Part shown: positions 43,218 through 52,385 of the stretch, piece by piece
Position numbering within the stretch: position 1 is the stretch's first letter
Layout of the letters: each line of letters begins with the position of its first letter
NCBI RefSeq assembly: GCF_023231945.1
Contig: NZ_JAJLJH010000006.1
Span: 186,001-250,000, forward strand
DNA from: Scleromatobacter humisilvae
Lineage (GTDB): Bacteria > Pseudomonadota > Gammaproteobacteria > Burkholderiales > Burkholderiaceae_C
Length of the DNA stretch: 64,000 nucleotides
Direction of reading: 5' to 3'
Notes under the pieces: model-generated
What the model was told of the DNA's origin: nothing
Database searches by the model: none
What the model saw: only the letters and a program-made list of their open reading frames with translations
Translations under genes and position numbers: made by a program

Positions 43218-43613
43218 TCAGCCCATGTTGCCGTCGACGTAGAACCATCGCCCGCCTTCGCGCACGAAGCGGCTCGTCTCGTGCAGCCGCTCCGCCTTGC
43301 CGCCCAGCTTGCTGCGCGCGACGAATTCGACGATCGCGTGGTCGGCGTCCTGCGGGACGTGGCGGCGCACGTCCAGGCCCAGCCAGCGCAGGCCGTCGGG
43401 CAAGGGCTCGATGAGGGCGGGGCGGGTGGACGGGTGCCAGGTGTCGCGCAGGTAGCCGAGCAGGCCGCCGGCGAAGGCGCTGTAACGCGAGCGCATCAGG
43501 TCTTCGGCGGTGGGCGCCTGCAGCGCCTCGGGGCCCGCGTGCCAGCGTCCGCAGCAGCGTTCGTAGGCGAGCTTGCGGCCGCAGGGGCAGGGCGCGGACG
43601 GGGCGATGGTCAT
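43218..43613 (-). CDS. YchJ family protein (SEC-C motif)
   Basis: 131 residues from ATG 43613. The N-terminal zinc-binding SEC-C motif CPCGRKLAYERCCGRW is complete, and LMRSRYSAFAGGLLGYLRDT with VEFVARSKLGGKAERLHETS are standard for the YchJ/UPF0225 family. Its C-terminal domain is NTF2-like. The function is not established. A longer in-frame ORF starting at 43733 overlaps the imuA promoter region and is unlikely. Confidence 0.9.
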   Translation of the reverse strand: MTIAPSAPCPCGRKLAYERCCGRWHAGPEALQAPTAEDLMRSRYSAFAGGLLGYLRDTWHPSTRPALIEPLPDGLRWLGLDVRRHVPQDADHAIVEFVARSKLGGKAERLHETSRFVREGGRWFYVDGNMG

Positions 43614-43677
43614 GCGTGAATTGTGCCGCGCCGCCCGGCTGAAAATTCCTTGATCGGGGGCCGAAAGGTCCGATAGA

Positions 43678-43693
43678 CTGTATGCAAATACAG
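43678..43693 (+). promoter_or_regulatory. LexA (SOS) box of imuA-imuB
   Basis: CTGTATGCAAATACAG is a perfect CTGT-N8-ACAG site. It overlaps the end of a TAGACT -10-like hexamer at 43674-43679. It lies 107 bases before the imuA start, so the mRNA would have a leader of about 115 bases. imuAB operons are established SOS genes. Confidence 0.9.
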
Positions 43694-43799
43694 TACTGCG
43701 GGAGGGCCTCGGACGACCGGAACTGCCGGGCAAGACCGGCCGTGTCGCGAAGCCTTCCCGCTGCCTTGACGTGAACCTTCGCTCACCCGGTCACCCGCG

Positions 43800-44507
43800 A
43801 TGTCCTCGCCTTCTTCCCTGCTGCCGCTGGAGCATCTGCATCCGGCGTTGTGGCGCGCGCACCAGCTGGGGCGCGGCCGGGAGGCGGTGCACGCGAGCGG
43901 CTATGCCGCACTCGACGCCGAGCTGCCGGGCGGCGGCTGGCCGCAGCGGGCCGTCACCGAGCTGCTGCTGACGAACGCCGGCTGGGGCGAGATCCGGCTG
44001 CTCGCGCCGGTGCTCGCGCGCGTGGGCGCGGCCGGGCGCGGCGTGCTGCTGCTGGGTCCGCCGGCCGAGCCGTGCGCCGAGGCGCTGGCGCAGCTGGGGC
44101 TGGATCTGGCGCGCTGCGTCGTGATCCGCGGCGACGACCTGTTGTGGCCGTTGGAGCAGGCGCTGCGCAGCGGCCAGGTGGGCGCGGTCGTCGCCTGGGC
44201 GCCGCCAGGCCTGAAGGGCGAGGCCTTGCGCCGGCTGCAGCTGGCCGCGCAGTCGCACGAGGGCCCGGCCTTCGTCGTGCGCCCGGCCAGCGTGGCCACG
44301 CAACCGAGTCCGGCGCCGCTGCGGCTGGCGCTGTCCGGCGCGGGGCCCGACGCGATGGCCGTGCGCCTGCTCAAGCGGCGCGGCCCGGCGCTGGACCAGC
44401 CGGTGCTGCTCGCGCTGCCGCCCGTGCTCTCGCGCGCCGCGCGCCAGCGGGCGCTCACGCCGCGGCGCACGCGTGCGACCGCGGCGGCCTGGTCGGCCAT
44501 CGCATGA
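43800..44507 (+). CDS. imuA: translesion synthesis accessory protein ImuA
   Basis: 235 residues. It has the RecA/SulA-like ImuA layout: LHPALWRAHQLGRG, YAALDAELPGGGWPQRAVTE, LLLTNAGWGEIRLLAPVLAR, AVVAWAPPGLKGEALRRLQL and a basic C-terminus RQRALTPRRTRATAAAW. A normal Walker A is lacking, as in the family. ImuA works with ImuB and DnaE2 in damage-induced mutagenesis. It lies 12 bases before imuB, behind a LexA box. Confidence 0.92.
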   Translation: MSSPSSLLPLEHLHPALWRAHQLGRGREAVHASGYAALDAELPGGGWPQRAVTELLLTNAGWGEIRLLAPVLARVGAAGRGVLLLGPPAEPCAEALAQLGLDLARCVVIRGDDLLWPLEQALRSGQVGAVVAWAPPGLKGEALRRLQLAAQSHEGPAFVVRPASVATQPSPAPLRLALSGAGPDAMAVRLLKRRGPALDQPVLLALPPVLSRAARQRALTPRRTRATAAAWSAIA

Positions 44508-44519
44508 AGGTGGCGCGCG

Positions 44520-46136
44520 ATGTTGTGGATCGGCGTTCACCTGCCGGCGTTGTCGCTGGAATCCTTCGTTGCCACGCTGGCGCCGGAGCGGCCGGCTGAC
44601 GCGCCGTCCGACGACGACTTCGACGAGGTCGACCTCGTCGGCCCCGTCGCGCTGCTCGACCACCATCGCATCGTCGACGCCAACGCCGCGGCGCGCGAGT
44701 GCGGCGTGAAGCCGGGCCAGAAGCGCGCCACCGCGCTCGGGCTGGCGCCGCACACGCGGCTGGGCGAGGCCGACCCGGCGCGCGACGAGGCCGCGCTGAT
44801 GGCCGTGGCCCACGTGTTGATGGGCTTCACGCCGGCGGTCTCGCTGGGCATCGCCCACGTGGTGCTGGCCGAGGTGCAGGCCAGCCTGCGCTACTTCGGC
44901 GGCCTGGCGCGGCTGCTGCAGCGGCTGCGCGCCGACCTCGCGCCGCTGGGCCACGAGGTCCGCATCGCCTGCGCGCCCACGGCGCAGGGCGCGCAGTGGA
45001 TGGCCATGGGCCGCGACTTCAGCGACGCAATCGCCCCGCCCCTGGCCAACAGCAAGGCCGACTGGCGCGCGCGCGTCGGCGCCGTGCCCGTCGTCCGCAT
45101 GGCCGCGGCCGCGCCGCACCGGGCCGCGCTCGAGGCGCTGGGCCTGGCCTGCGCCGCCGACCTCTGGAAGCAGCCGCGCGCCGGACTCACGCGCCGCTTC
45201 GGCGGCGAGCTGCTGGCCGACATCGACCGGGCACTGGGCGACATCCCCGACCCGCGCACCGCGCTGCAGCCCGCGCCCACCTTCGACAGCCGGCTCGAGC
45301 TGTTCATGCGCGCCGACGACAGCGCCGCGCTGCTCACCGGCGCCGCCGTGCTGCTGAATCGCCTCACGGCCTGGGCCACCGCGCACCACGGCCTCGTCGG
45401 CGGCTTCGAGCTGCGCCTGCATCACGAGAGCCACCGCCGCATGCGCGACGATCCCGCCTCGCGCCGCACCGTGCTGCAGATCGGCCTCGGCGAGCCGGTG
45501 GCCGACACCGCGCACCTGCATTCGCTGCTGCGCGAACGCCTGCAGCGCCTGCCGCTGGCCGCGTCCGTGATCGAGCTGAGCCTGCACTGCCACTCGATCT
45601 CGCCCGGCGCGCCCCCCAACACCGAGCTGTTCCCGTCGGCCGCGAGCGTCGGCGAGGGCTGGCAGCGGCTGCTCGAGCGCTTCGAGGCCCGGCTCGGCGC
45701 GCACAACATCCAGCGCCTGCAGCCGGTGGCCGACCACCGCCCCGAGCTCGCCACCGCCGTGCGCCAGGGCGGCGCGGCCTTGCCGGCGCGCGCGCATACG
45801 CAGGGCGTGCCGCTGAACCTGGCCACGCCGTCCGGCCCCGAGGCCGCGGCCTCGGGCGACCCGGCCCACTGGCCGCGCCTCAAGCGCCCCGTCTGGCTGC
45901 TGCGCGAGCCGCAGCCGCTGCGCGACGAAGGCGGCACGCCGCTGCTGTCGGGCCGGCCGCTGTGGCTGGTCGCCGGCCCGGAACGCATCGAGTCCGGCTG
46001 GTGGGACGGCGGCTATGCGGCGCGCGACTACTTCGTCGCGCAGGACGACGACGGGGCGCTGCTGTGGGTCTACCGCTTCCGGCACGCGCCGGAGGTGGGC
46101 GACGTGGGCTGGTACCTGCAGGGGCGGTTCGGATAG
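44520..46136 (+). CDS. imuB: inactive Y-family polymerase-like protein ImuB
   Basis: 538 residues. The N-terminus MLWIGVHLPALSLESF and segments PHTRLGEADPARDEAALMAV, EVQASLRYFGGLARLLQRLR and AALEALGLACAADLWKQPRA match ImuB. The catalytic acidic residues of DinB are missing: the first strand has no metal Asp, and EVQASLRYFGG replaces the usual SxDE. ImuB therefore acts as a clamp- and DnaE2-binding hub rather than a polymerase. The C-terminus ends GDVGWYLQGRFG, as usual. dnaE2, which normally follows, is absent here. Confidence 0.93.
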   Translation: MLWIGVHLPALSLESFVATLAPERPADAPSDDDFDEVDLVGPVALLDHHRIVDANAAARECGVKPGQKRATALGLAPHTRLGEADPARDEAALMAVAHVLMGFTPAVSLGIAHVVLAEVQASLRYFGGLARLLQRLRADLAPLGHEVRIACAPTAQGAQWMAMGRDFSDAIAPPLANSKADWRARVGAVPVVRMAAAAPHRAALEALGLACAADLWKQPRAGLTRRFGGELLADIDRALGDIPDPRTALQPAPTFDSRLELFMRADDSAALLTGAAVLLNRLTAWATAHHGLVGGFELRLHHESHRRMRDDPASRRTVLQIGLGEPVADTAHLHSLLRERLQRLPLAASVIELSLHCHSISPGAPPNTELFPSAASVGEGWQRLLERFEARLGAHNIQRLQPVADHRPELATAVRQGGAALPARAHTQGVPLNLATPSGPEAAASGDPAHWPRLKRPVWLLREPQPLRDEGGTPLLSGRPLWLVAGPERIESGWWDGGYAARDYFVAQDDDGALLWVYRFRHAPEVGDVGWYLQGRFG

Positions 46137-46273
46137 GCGGTGGCGAAGAAGCCGATTCGCGGGTCTTCCCGGGGTTGGCGCGGCTGAAGTTTCACAAGGC
46201 CGTCATTCCGGTTTCCTAGAGTCGGCGCACCTCGCGAAGCTCCCGAGGCAACGACAACAAACAGAGGATGACC

Positions 46274-47500
46274 ATGACGCACCTTCCCGCCGGGCGCGCC
46301 CCGTTGCTGGCGCTCGCCCTCGCCGCACTGGCGCCCGTCGCCCATGCCCAGGACACCACGCCCGTCGTGCTCACGTTCTCCACCGTGGGCGACTCGCGCC
46401 AGGATCCGAACACCTACGACCAGGCGAGCGTCGGCCCGGCGCTGACCGGCCAGGACGCGATCTGGCTGCAGAACACCAAGGCGTTCACGCGCATCCTGCG
46501 CACGATCCAGTCGCAGAAGTCGACGATGCTGTTCTTCAACGGCGACATGATCAACGGCTACGGCTGGGCCAACTACGGCTACACGTCCAACGCCACGCAG
46601 AGCGCGATCTCGGGCCCGGTCGCGCCGGCGACCACGGCCGACATCGTCGGCTCCGACCTGATGAAGAACTATCGCCAGTACGCGTTCTGGCGCGGCCTGG
46701 TCGCGCCGCTGCCCGAGACCGGCACCTACGTGTTCCCGGTGCCCGGCAACCACGAGACCGAGTGCAAGGCCTGTCCGAAGAACAGCGACGGCCAGACGCA
46801 GTCCAAGGTCGAGAACGAGCAGTCCTACGCCGCCAACATGGGCGACCTGATCATCGACACGCCGCGCTTCACGAGCGTGCTCGGCGCCGCGCCGGCCAAC
46901 GTCAACTTCGGCCCGGCCGCCGGCGTCGGCCCCGACGCGCTGGCGACCGACCAGAGCAAGCTGTCGTACTCGTTCGACTACCTCGGTTTCCACTTCGCCG
47001 TGATCAACACCGACCCGGTCGGCGCGGAGACCTCGGCGCCGGCCGCCTGGCTGGCCGCCGACCTCGCCGCCGCGCAGGGGCGCGGCGCCAAGCGCTTCTT
47101 CGTCTTCGGCCACAAGCCGGCGTTCACCTACGCCTACGCGCCGGGCGTGGTGGGCAAGGGCCTGGACGCGACGGCGACGACGACGGCCAGGCGCGACGCC
47201 TTCTGGAACGTGATCGAGGAATACCACGCCACCTACTTCAGCGGCCACATGCACACCTACAACATCTCGCAGCCCAAGGGCGGCGCGTACCAGGTGATCG
47301 TGGGCGCCGGCGGCTCGCCGTTCGACCCCAGCGCCGCGCAGGCCGCCGCCGGCGTGCTCGCGCATCCGGCCACCGACCGCGACTACGCCTGGGCCACCGT
47401 GAAGGTGCACGCCGACGGCGGCGTCGACATCCTCGGCTACGGCTTCAGTTCCACGTTCGGCCCGACGCAGCTGATCGGCCAGTACTTCATCGCCCCGTGA
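46274..47500 (+). CDS. exported calcineurin-like metallophosphoesterase
   Basis: 408 residues from ATG 46274, chosen over ATG 46268 because AGAGG is six bases upstream of the later codon. A signal peptide (LLALALAALAPVAHA) is followed by metallophosphoesterase motifs in order: GDSR, FFNGDMI, PVPGNHETE, FGHKPAF and SGHMHTYN, which supply the dinuclear metal ligands. Two Cys in CKACPK may form a disulfide. It is likely a periplasmic phosphatase or phosphodiesterase. It is the first of three same-strand genes; the next starts nine bases after its stop. Confidence 0.9.
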   Translation: MTHLPAGRAPLLALALAALAPVAHAQDTTPVVLTFSTVGDSRQDPNTYDQASVGPALTGQDAIWLQNTKAFTRILRTIQSQKSTMLFFNGDMINGYGWANYGYTSNATQSAISGPVAPATTADIVGSDLMKNYRQYAFWRGLVAPLPETGTYVFPVPGNHETECKACPKNSDGQTQSKVENEQSYAANMGDLIIDTPRFTSVLGAAPANVNFGPAAGVGPDALATDQSKLSYSFDYLGFHFAVINTDPVGAETSAPAAWLAADLAAAQGRGAKRFFVFGHKPAFTYAYAPGVVGKGLDATATTTARRDAFWNVIEEYHATYFSGHMHTYNISQPKGGAYQVIVGAGGSPFDPSAAQAAAGVLAHPATDRDYAWATVKVHADGGVDILGYGFSSTFGPTQLIGQYFIAP

Positions 47501-47508
47501 GCCGCGCC

Positions 47509-48126
47509 ATGATCAAGACCTTCCTGACCACCGCGGCGCTGCTGGCCGCCACCCAGTTCGCGCAAGCGGCCAGCGTCGTCGACACCGGCGCGCCCAACGG
47601 CTCCGCCGTCGGCGCGATCGCGTTCGACAGCGTCGACTGGACCGCCGCCAAGGTGAGCTTCGCGCAGGCCGCCGACATCGGCGCCATCCAGGGCCACATC
47701 CTGGGCGGCGCGACGGGCGAGACCTTCGACATCTCGCTGCTCGCCAACGATGGCGCGCAGGGCCCGGGCACGCTGCTGTACACGACCACCGCCACCTTCG
47801 GCAGCGACGGCTGGAACGGCGCGTCGGGCCTCGCCGGCTGGACGGTCGCGGCCGGCAGCTACTGGGTCGAGTTCGAGATCCAGGGCGCCGACACGCTGGG
47901 CTCCGGCAGCATCACCGGCGCGCTGCTCGATCTCGGCGCGCCGAATCCGGTGGCCCTGACCGCGTCGACCAGCAACAGCGGCTTCAGCTACGGCGACGAC
48001 GCGCTGTCGATCGGCCTGCGCGTCGACACGGTCTCGTCGGTGCCCGAGCCCGCGATCGCGCTGCAGATGCTGGCCGGCGCGATGTTGCTGCTGACCTCGG
48101 CGGGGCTGGTGCGTCGCCGTCGCTGA
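47509..48126 (+). CDS. PEP-CTERM sorting protein, small
   Basis: 205 residues from ATG 47509. A signal peptide (IKTFLTTAALLAATQFAQA) is followed by a beta-rich domain (FDISLLANDGAQGPGTLLYT, SYWVEFEIQGADTLGSGSIT) without Cys. The C-terminal tail VPEPAIALQMLAGAMLLLTS ends in RRRR. It is exported and presumably processed by an exosortase. It sits between a secreted phosphoesterase and a dihaem peroxidase with spacings of eight and four bases, indicating one transcript. Confidence 0.9.
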   Translation: MIKTFLTTAALLAATQFAQAASVVDTGAPNGSAVGAIAFDSVDWTAAKVSFAQAADIGAIQGHILGGATGETFDISLLANDGAQGPGTLLYTTTATFGSDGWNGASGLAGWTVAAGSYWVEFEIQGADTLGSGSITGALLDLGAPNPVALTASTSNSGFSYGDDALSIGLRVDTVSSVPEPAIALQMLAGAMLLLTSAGLVRRRR

Positions 48127-48130
48127 GTCG

Positions 48131-49453
48131 ATGATGCGTGATTCCCTGCGCGCCCGACGCGCGCTGAACCGGTTCGCGATCGGCCTGGCGGCCGTCGCGA
48201 GCCTGGTCGCGGGCGCGCGCCTCGCGCAGGCCTGCTCGGGCGCCGCGCCGGAGCCCACGGGCACCGAGACGCATTTCCCGCTGATGTACGGCGATCGCCC
48301 GACCGTGGCGCAACTGAGCGACCTCGGCCGGCGCATCTTCATGGATCCGGCGTACTCGGCGTCCGGCAAGCAGTCCTGCGCGACCTGCCACGACCCCACC
48401 AAGGCCTTCGGTCCGCCGAACGCCCGCGCGGTGCAGCTGGGCGGCCCGAACATGGACAGGCTCGGCTTCCGCAACACGCCCTCGCTGCGCTACGCGCACG
48501 CGCCGATCGCGTTCACGCAGCACTTCATGGAGTCCGAGGTCACGCTGGGCACCGACGACCAGGGCCCCACCGGCGGGCGCACCTGGGACGGCCGCGTCGA
48601 CACCGCGCACGACCAGGCCCTGATGCCGCTGATGGACGCCAACGAGATGGCCAACGCCGACGGTGCGGCCGTGGTCAAGCGGCTGCGCACCACGTCCTAT
48701 GCCGACGAGTTCCGCAGCGTGCTGAGCGCGCCGGGCGAGAACGTGTTCGACGATCCGGACTCGACGCTCGTCTGGGTCACGGTGGCGCTCGAGACCTACG
48801 AACAGACCTCGCCCGACTTCCATCCGTTCGACAGCAAGTTCGACGCGTGGCTGGACGACAAGGCCGCGCTGAGCCCGGCCGAGGCGCGCGGCATGGCGCT
48901 GTTCAACGACATGAAGAAGGGCAACTGCGCCAGCTGCCATCCGAGCACGCGCAAGGCCTCGACCAACCGCCCGCCGATCTTCACCGACTTCGGCTTCGTC
49001 GCGCTGGCCGTGCCGCGCAACGCCGAGCTGCCGGCCAATCGCGACCCGACGTTCTTCGACCTCGGCCTGTGCGGCCCGCTGCGCACCGACCTCGCGACCC
49101 ATCCCGAATACTGCGGCCTGTTCCGCACGCCATCGCTGCGCAACGTCGCGCTGCGCAAGCGCTTCTTCCACAACGGCGCGATCCGTTCGCTGCGCGACGC
49201 CGTCGCGTTCTACGCCACGCGCGACACCGACCCGAAGCGCTGGTACGCGCGCCGCGACGGCAAGAGCGGCTACGACGACCTGCCCGCGCGCTACTGGCCC
49301 AACGTCTCGCACGAGGTGCCCTTCGCGCCGCTGCCCGGCGGCCGGCCGCGGCTGGACGATCGCGAGATCGACGACATCGTCGCCTTCCTGCGCACCTTGA
49401 CCGACGGCTACAAGCCGCTCGCGACGTCGACGCGGACCGCCTCCTCGCGCTAG
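48131..49453 (+). CDS. dihaem cytochrome c peroxidase family protein
   Basis: 440 residues. An N-terminal signal sequence (FAIGLAAVASLVAGARLAQA) directs it to the periplasm. Two haem motifs are present, CATCH (83-87) and CASCH (266-270), the arrangement of bacterial dihaem peroxidases. NTPSLRYAHAPIAFTQHF, GPTGGRTWDGRVD, FRTPSLRNVALRKRFFHNGA and DDIVAFLRTL are typical of the CcpA/MauG superfamily. It would reduce H2O2 or oxidise a protein or organic substrate. Four bases separate it from the preceding PEP-CTERM gene, an unusual partnership. Its stop faces the next gene's stop at eight bases. Confidence 0.9.
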   Translation: MMRDSLRARRALNRFAIGLAAVASLVAGARLAQACSGAAPEPTGTETHFPLMYGDRPTVAQLSDLGRRIFMDPAYSASGKQSCATCHDPTKAFGPPNARAVQLGGPNMDRLGFRNTPSLRYAHAPIAFTQHFMESEVTLGTDDQGPTGGRTWDGRVDTAHDQALMPLMDANEMANADGAAVVKRLRTTSYADEFRSVLSAPGENVFDDPDSTLVWVTVALETYEQTSPDFHPFDSKFDAWLDDKAALSPAEARGMALFNDMKKGNCASCHPSTRKASTNRPPIFTDFGFVALAVPRNAELPANRDPTFFDLGLCGPLRTDLATHPEYCGLFRTPSLRNVALRKRFFHNGAIRSLRDAVAFYATRDTDPKRWYARRDGKSGYDDLPARYWPNVSHEVPFAPLPGGRPRLDDREIDDIVAFLRTLTDGYKPLATSTRTASSR

Positions 49454-49461
49454 TCGCGCGC

Positions 49462-51753
49462 TCAGGGCAGCGCGTAAGCCCGCAGCCAGCGATGCCCGTC
49501 GGCGCCGGTGGCCTCGACCAGCACCAGCCGCTTGTTCGCCAGCACCCACGCGCGCCCATCGGTGGCGTTGCTCATGTCGATCTGCGCGAACTCGCGCTGC
49601 AGCGCCAGGTTGACGACGTGCAGCTGCGAGTCGTCGGCGACGACCGCGATCGCGCCGTCGATCGCGGGTTGCGCGCGCGGCGCGGTCTCCGAGTTGTCCA
49701 GGCGCGGCGCGATCGACGCGCCGCTCCACCACACCAGGCGCGCCATGCCCGGCAGCGGACCGCAGGTCATGCCGCGCTGCGAGCCGAACGGGCCGGCGCG
49801 CCAGTCGTAGCCGATGGCCAGCGGCGTGCCGCGGGCGTCGTGGCAGGGCGTGGGCACAGGGTCGGAGTCGAGGTCGCCGCCGCCTTCCTCGACCGCGGAC
49901 TCGGACGTCCTGGACGCATGCAGGCGCTTGCCGTTGCCGTCGTAGTCGACGACGAGAAGGTCCTGCCGATTGCCTCCCGCGTCGAGATCGACCGCGGTGC
50001 TGGGCGATGCGAGCCAGATGACTCGCACGGCATCCGCCGGCTGCGGCTGGGCGAAGCTGGCGGTCCAGCCAGGGTGGCGCTCGACGACGCGGCGCCTTGT
50101 CGGATCGGTGGCCGCGGCCAACGGGCGCCAGGTCAGCGTGTCGCCGCCGGCGTTGAGGAAGCCATTGCCCGCGGGCGTGACGATGCTGCACACGGTCTTC
50201 GTGCGCGGCGTCGGCAGGCCGTCGCCGGTCCGGCCGGTCAGCGGATCGAGCTTCGCGACGTGCGTGGCCAGGTCCAGCCACAGGCCGCCGTCGGCCGACT
50301 TGAACATCGACATCGTGGCCGCCGGCGAAAACGCGTTGCAGTCCTTCAACTCGGAGGACGCCGCGGCCTGCGCATCGGCGCTCAGGTCGCGCGACCACAG
50401 CGGCTTGAGCGCATGCTCGGAACGCGCCATCGCGCGCGCGCCGGGCGTCTCGCCGCCTTCCTTGCAGACGTCGCGCTCCCAGGCCCTGGCCGGATCGCGC
50501 GCGGCGGCCGTGGCGGCGTCGGGCAGCCTGACCGTCAGCACCTGTTCGTCGTCGGGCACGACCGGCCAGCCGGCGATCAGCTCGCCGGTCTCGGGCTCGC
50601 GCGGCTGCGACGCGAGCGCGAGCAGCGTGGCGCCGTCGGGCGTCGCGACGAGGCCCGCCAGCGCGTACTTCGACGTCACGCGCTCCAGTTGCCGGCCGCT
50701 GGCCAGGTCCTGCACGACCAGCACCGAGCGCGCGCCCGTCGCCAGCTCGGCGGCGTCGTGGGCCGCATCCAGCGGACGCGCCGATGCGAACCAGCGGCCG
50801 TAGGGATCGACCACGAAGGCCGCGCCCACGTCGTCGCCGATCGCCGCGCGCGTGCGCGGCGCGCTGCCGCAGGCGCCCGGCGCGAGCTGGACGAGATCGA
50901 GCGGCAGCGGCACCGGCGTCTCGCCCGGCTTCGCGCTGCGCTGCGCGCGGTCGCGGCGCCGCTCATCGACGTAGAACAGTGCCCCGGTCTGCGGCGAGAA
51001 GCCGACCTGCATCGCGGTGGCAGCGACGAGCGGCGTGCCGTCGATCTCGATGTCGTTGACGAGCGTCTTGCGCGCCAGGTCCCACACGGAAAAGCCCAGG
51101 CTGCTCGGTTGCGCGGGGGCTTCCCAGCGCTCGCCCATCGTGGCGCTCGCGATCAACAGGCGGGCGTCGTGGTCGACGAACTGCAGCCGCAGCACATGGC
51201 CCTGGACGGCCGGCAACGAGGCGACGACGCGGTTGGTGGCGGCGTCGACGACGGCGTCGGTGGTCGCCACCAGCCGGCCATCGGAGGAGATCGCCACTGG
51301 CCTGATGAACGCGCGGTCGCCGCAGTTCGCCGGCAGCTGCGGCGTCCAGCCGGCGGCCTCCGGCCCGATCGCGTCGCCCTCGGCGTTCACGACCCACGGG
51401 CGCCACGCCAGCTTGGGCGCGTCGGCCGCGAAGTCGACGAGGCCGATGCACTGGTGGTCGGTGGACAGCGCCACCTTCGAGCCGTCGTTCGACGCGGACA
51501 GCACGCGCACGCCGTGCGGCAGTTGGAGCGTCGACTCGCGCGACGGATCGGCCAGGCTCGCGCGGTGCAGCACGTCGTGCGAGTCGACATGCAGGCGCCA
51601 GGCGCCGTCGCCCGACAGCGCGAGCGGTGCGCGCGCGCCCTCGGCTTCCAGCAGGGCGCCGTCCTGCCCGGTGAAGCCCGAGGCGAGGGCGTGCGAAGAG
51701 GCCAGGACGGCCAGGCCGGCGGCGACGATGGCGCGGATGCGATGCAGGTACAC
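49462..51753 (-). CDS. large exported beta-propeller-like protein of unknown function
   Basis: 763 residues from GTG 51753, which gives a clean signal peptide (VYLHRIRAIVAAGLAVLASS, cleaved near ALA/SG); a TTG at 51795 is the extreme alternative. The mature part shows repeated strand patterns with D-x-S/DG turns (ALSGDGAWRLHVDSHDVL, VAISSDGRLVATTDAVVD, GLVATPDGATLLALAS, VDYDGNGKRL) like a WD40/YVTN propeller, plus several Cys. No catalytic motif was recognised. It converges on the peroxidase gene and may be functionally linked to that exported cluster; this is inference. Confidence 0.75.
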   Translation of the reverse strand: MYLHRIRAIVAAGLAVLASSHALASGFTGQDGALLEAEGARAPLALSGDGAWRLHVDSHDVLHRASLADPSRESTLQLPHGVRVLSASNDGSKVALSTDHQCIGLVDFAADAPKLAWRPWVVNAEGDAIGPEAAGWTPQLPANCGDRAFIRPVAISSDGRLVATTDAVVDAATNRVVASLPAVQGHVLRLQFVDHDARLLIASATMGERWEAPAQPSSLGFSVWDLARKTLVNDIEIDGTPLVAATAMQVGFSPQTGALFYVDERRRDRAQRSAKPGETPVPLPLDLVQLAPGACGSAPRTRAAIGDDVGAAFVVDPYGRWFASARPLDAAHDAAELATGARSVLVVQDLASGRQLERVTSKYALAGLVATPDGATLLALASQPREPETGELIAGWPVVPDDEQVLTVRLPDAATAAARDPARAWERDVCKEGGETPGARAMARSEHALKPLWSRDLSADAQAAASSELKDCNAFSPAATMSMFKSADGGLWLDLATHVAKLDPLTGRTGDGLPTPRTKTVCSIVTPAGNGFLNAGGDTLTWRPLAAATDPTRRRVVERHPGWTASFAQPQPADAVRVIWLASPSTAVDLDAGGNRQDLLVVDYDGNGKRLHASRTSESAVEEGGGDLDSDPVPTPCHDARGTPLAIGYDWRAGPFGSQRGMTCGPLPGMARLVWWSGASIAPRLDNSETAPRAQPAIDGAIAVVADDSQLHVVNLALQREFAQIDMSNATDGRAWVLANKRLVLVEATGADGHRWLRAYALP

Positions 51754-51875
51754 GAGCGTGTTCTTCGAGAGATGCGGTGCGCGTGACGATAGCAACGCCG
51801 CGCCCGCATCGCGCGGAAGGTTCGCTCACATCGCGGTGAGTCTTTGGGCGCCGCCTTCGAGCGACGCCGCGGCGT

Positions 51876-52385
51876 TCAGCGGCCGTCGCGGACCAGGATC
51901 ACGCCGTAGTCGTTCCACTCGGTCTGGCGATACATGCCCGGCTCCGAGCCCATGCCCTCCGAGCCCTTGTTGAAGCGCGCGTACCAGGCGCTGGCGCCCG
52001 ACGAGTGCGAGCTCGTCCAGAACGGCGGCGTGCTGATGGCGATGCGCGGGAAGACGGTGTTGTCGATCGCCGGCGAGATGCCCTTGTCGACCTTGTCCGG
52101 ATCGATCAGCGTGGCCATCTCCTTCTCGGTCGGCACGCGCCAGGTGCTGTCGCCGGTGCGTTGCGCGACGTCCCACTTGTAGCCGGGCTCGCCGCCTTCG
52201 CAGCCGCTGCCCGTGTAGGTCTGGCCGACCTGGCAGCGCTTCCAGGTCAGGTTCGTGGCGGCGTCGTAGGCCTCGCCACCGTGCACCTCGAACGTGTGCG
52301 CCACGGCCTTGTGCTTGTGCTGCCAGATCTTCCAGCCGCCGAAGGCCACCGCGACGACCACGAGCAGTTTGATGAGCGTTCCCAT
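51876..52385 (-). CDS. DUF1566 (Lcl C-terminal) domain protein, membrane-anchored
   Basis: 169 residues. A single N-terminal hydrophobic helix (LIKLLVVVAVAFGGWKIW) anchors it. The rest is one Lcl C-terminal/DUF1566-type module: YDAATNLTWKRCQVGQTYTG, TWRVPTEKEMATLIDPDKVD, FPRIAISTPPFWTSSHSSG and a terminal NDYGVILVRDGR. Such modules are related to formylglycine-type and C-type-lectin-like folds and occur on exported proteins of unknown role. Cys51 and Cys62 could pair. It is transcribed away from the 52696 gene. Confidence 0.8.
   Translation of the reverse strand: MGTLIKLLVVVAVAFGGWKIWQHKHKAVAHTFEVHGGEAYDAATNLTWKRCQVGQTYTGSGCEGGEPGYKWDVAQRTGDSTWRVPTEKEMATLIDPDKVDKGISPAIDNTVFPRIAISTPPFWTSSHSSGASAWYARFNKGSEGMGSEPGMYRQTEWNDYGVILVRDGR

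Noticed and set aside
48131-49453. Lipoprotein signal in the dihaem peroxidase (LAQAC)
   Set aside because: The residues before Cys do not fit a lipobox well; ordinary signal peptidase cleavage is more likely.
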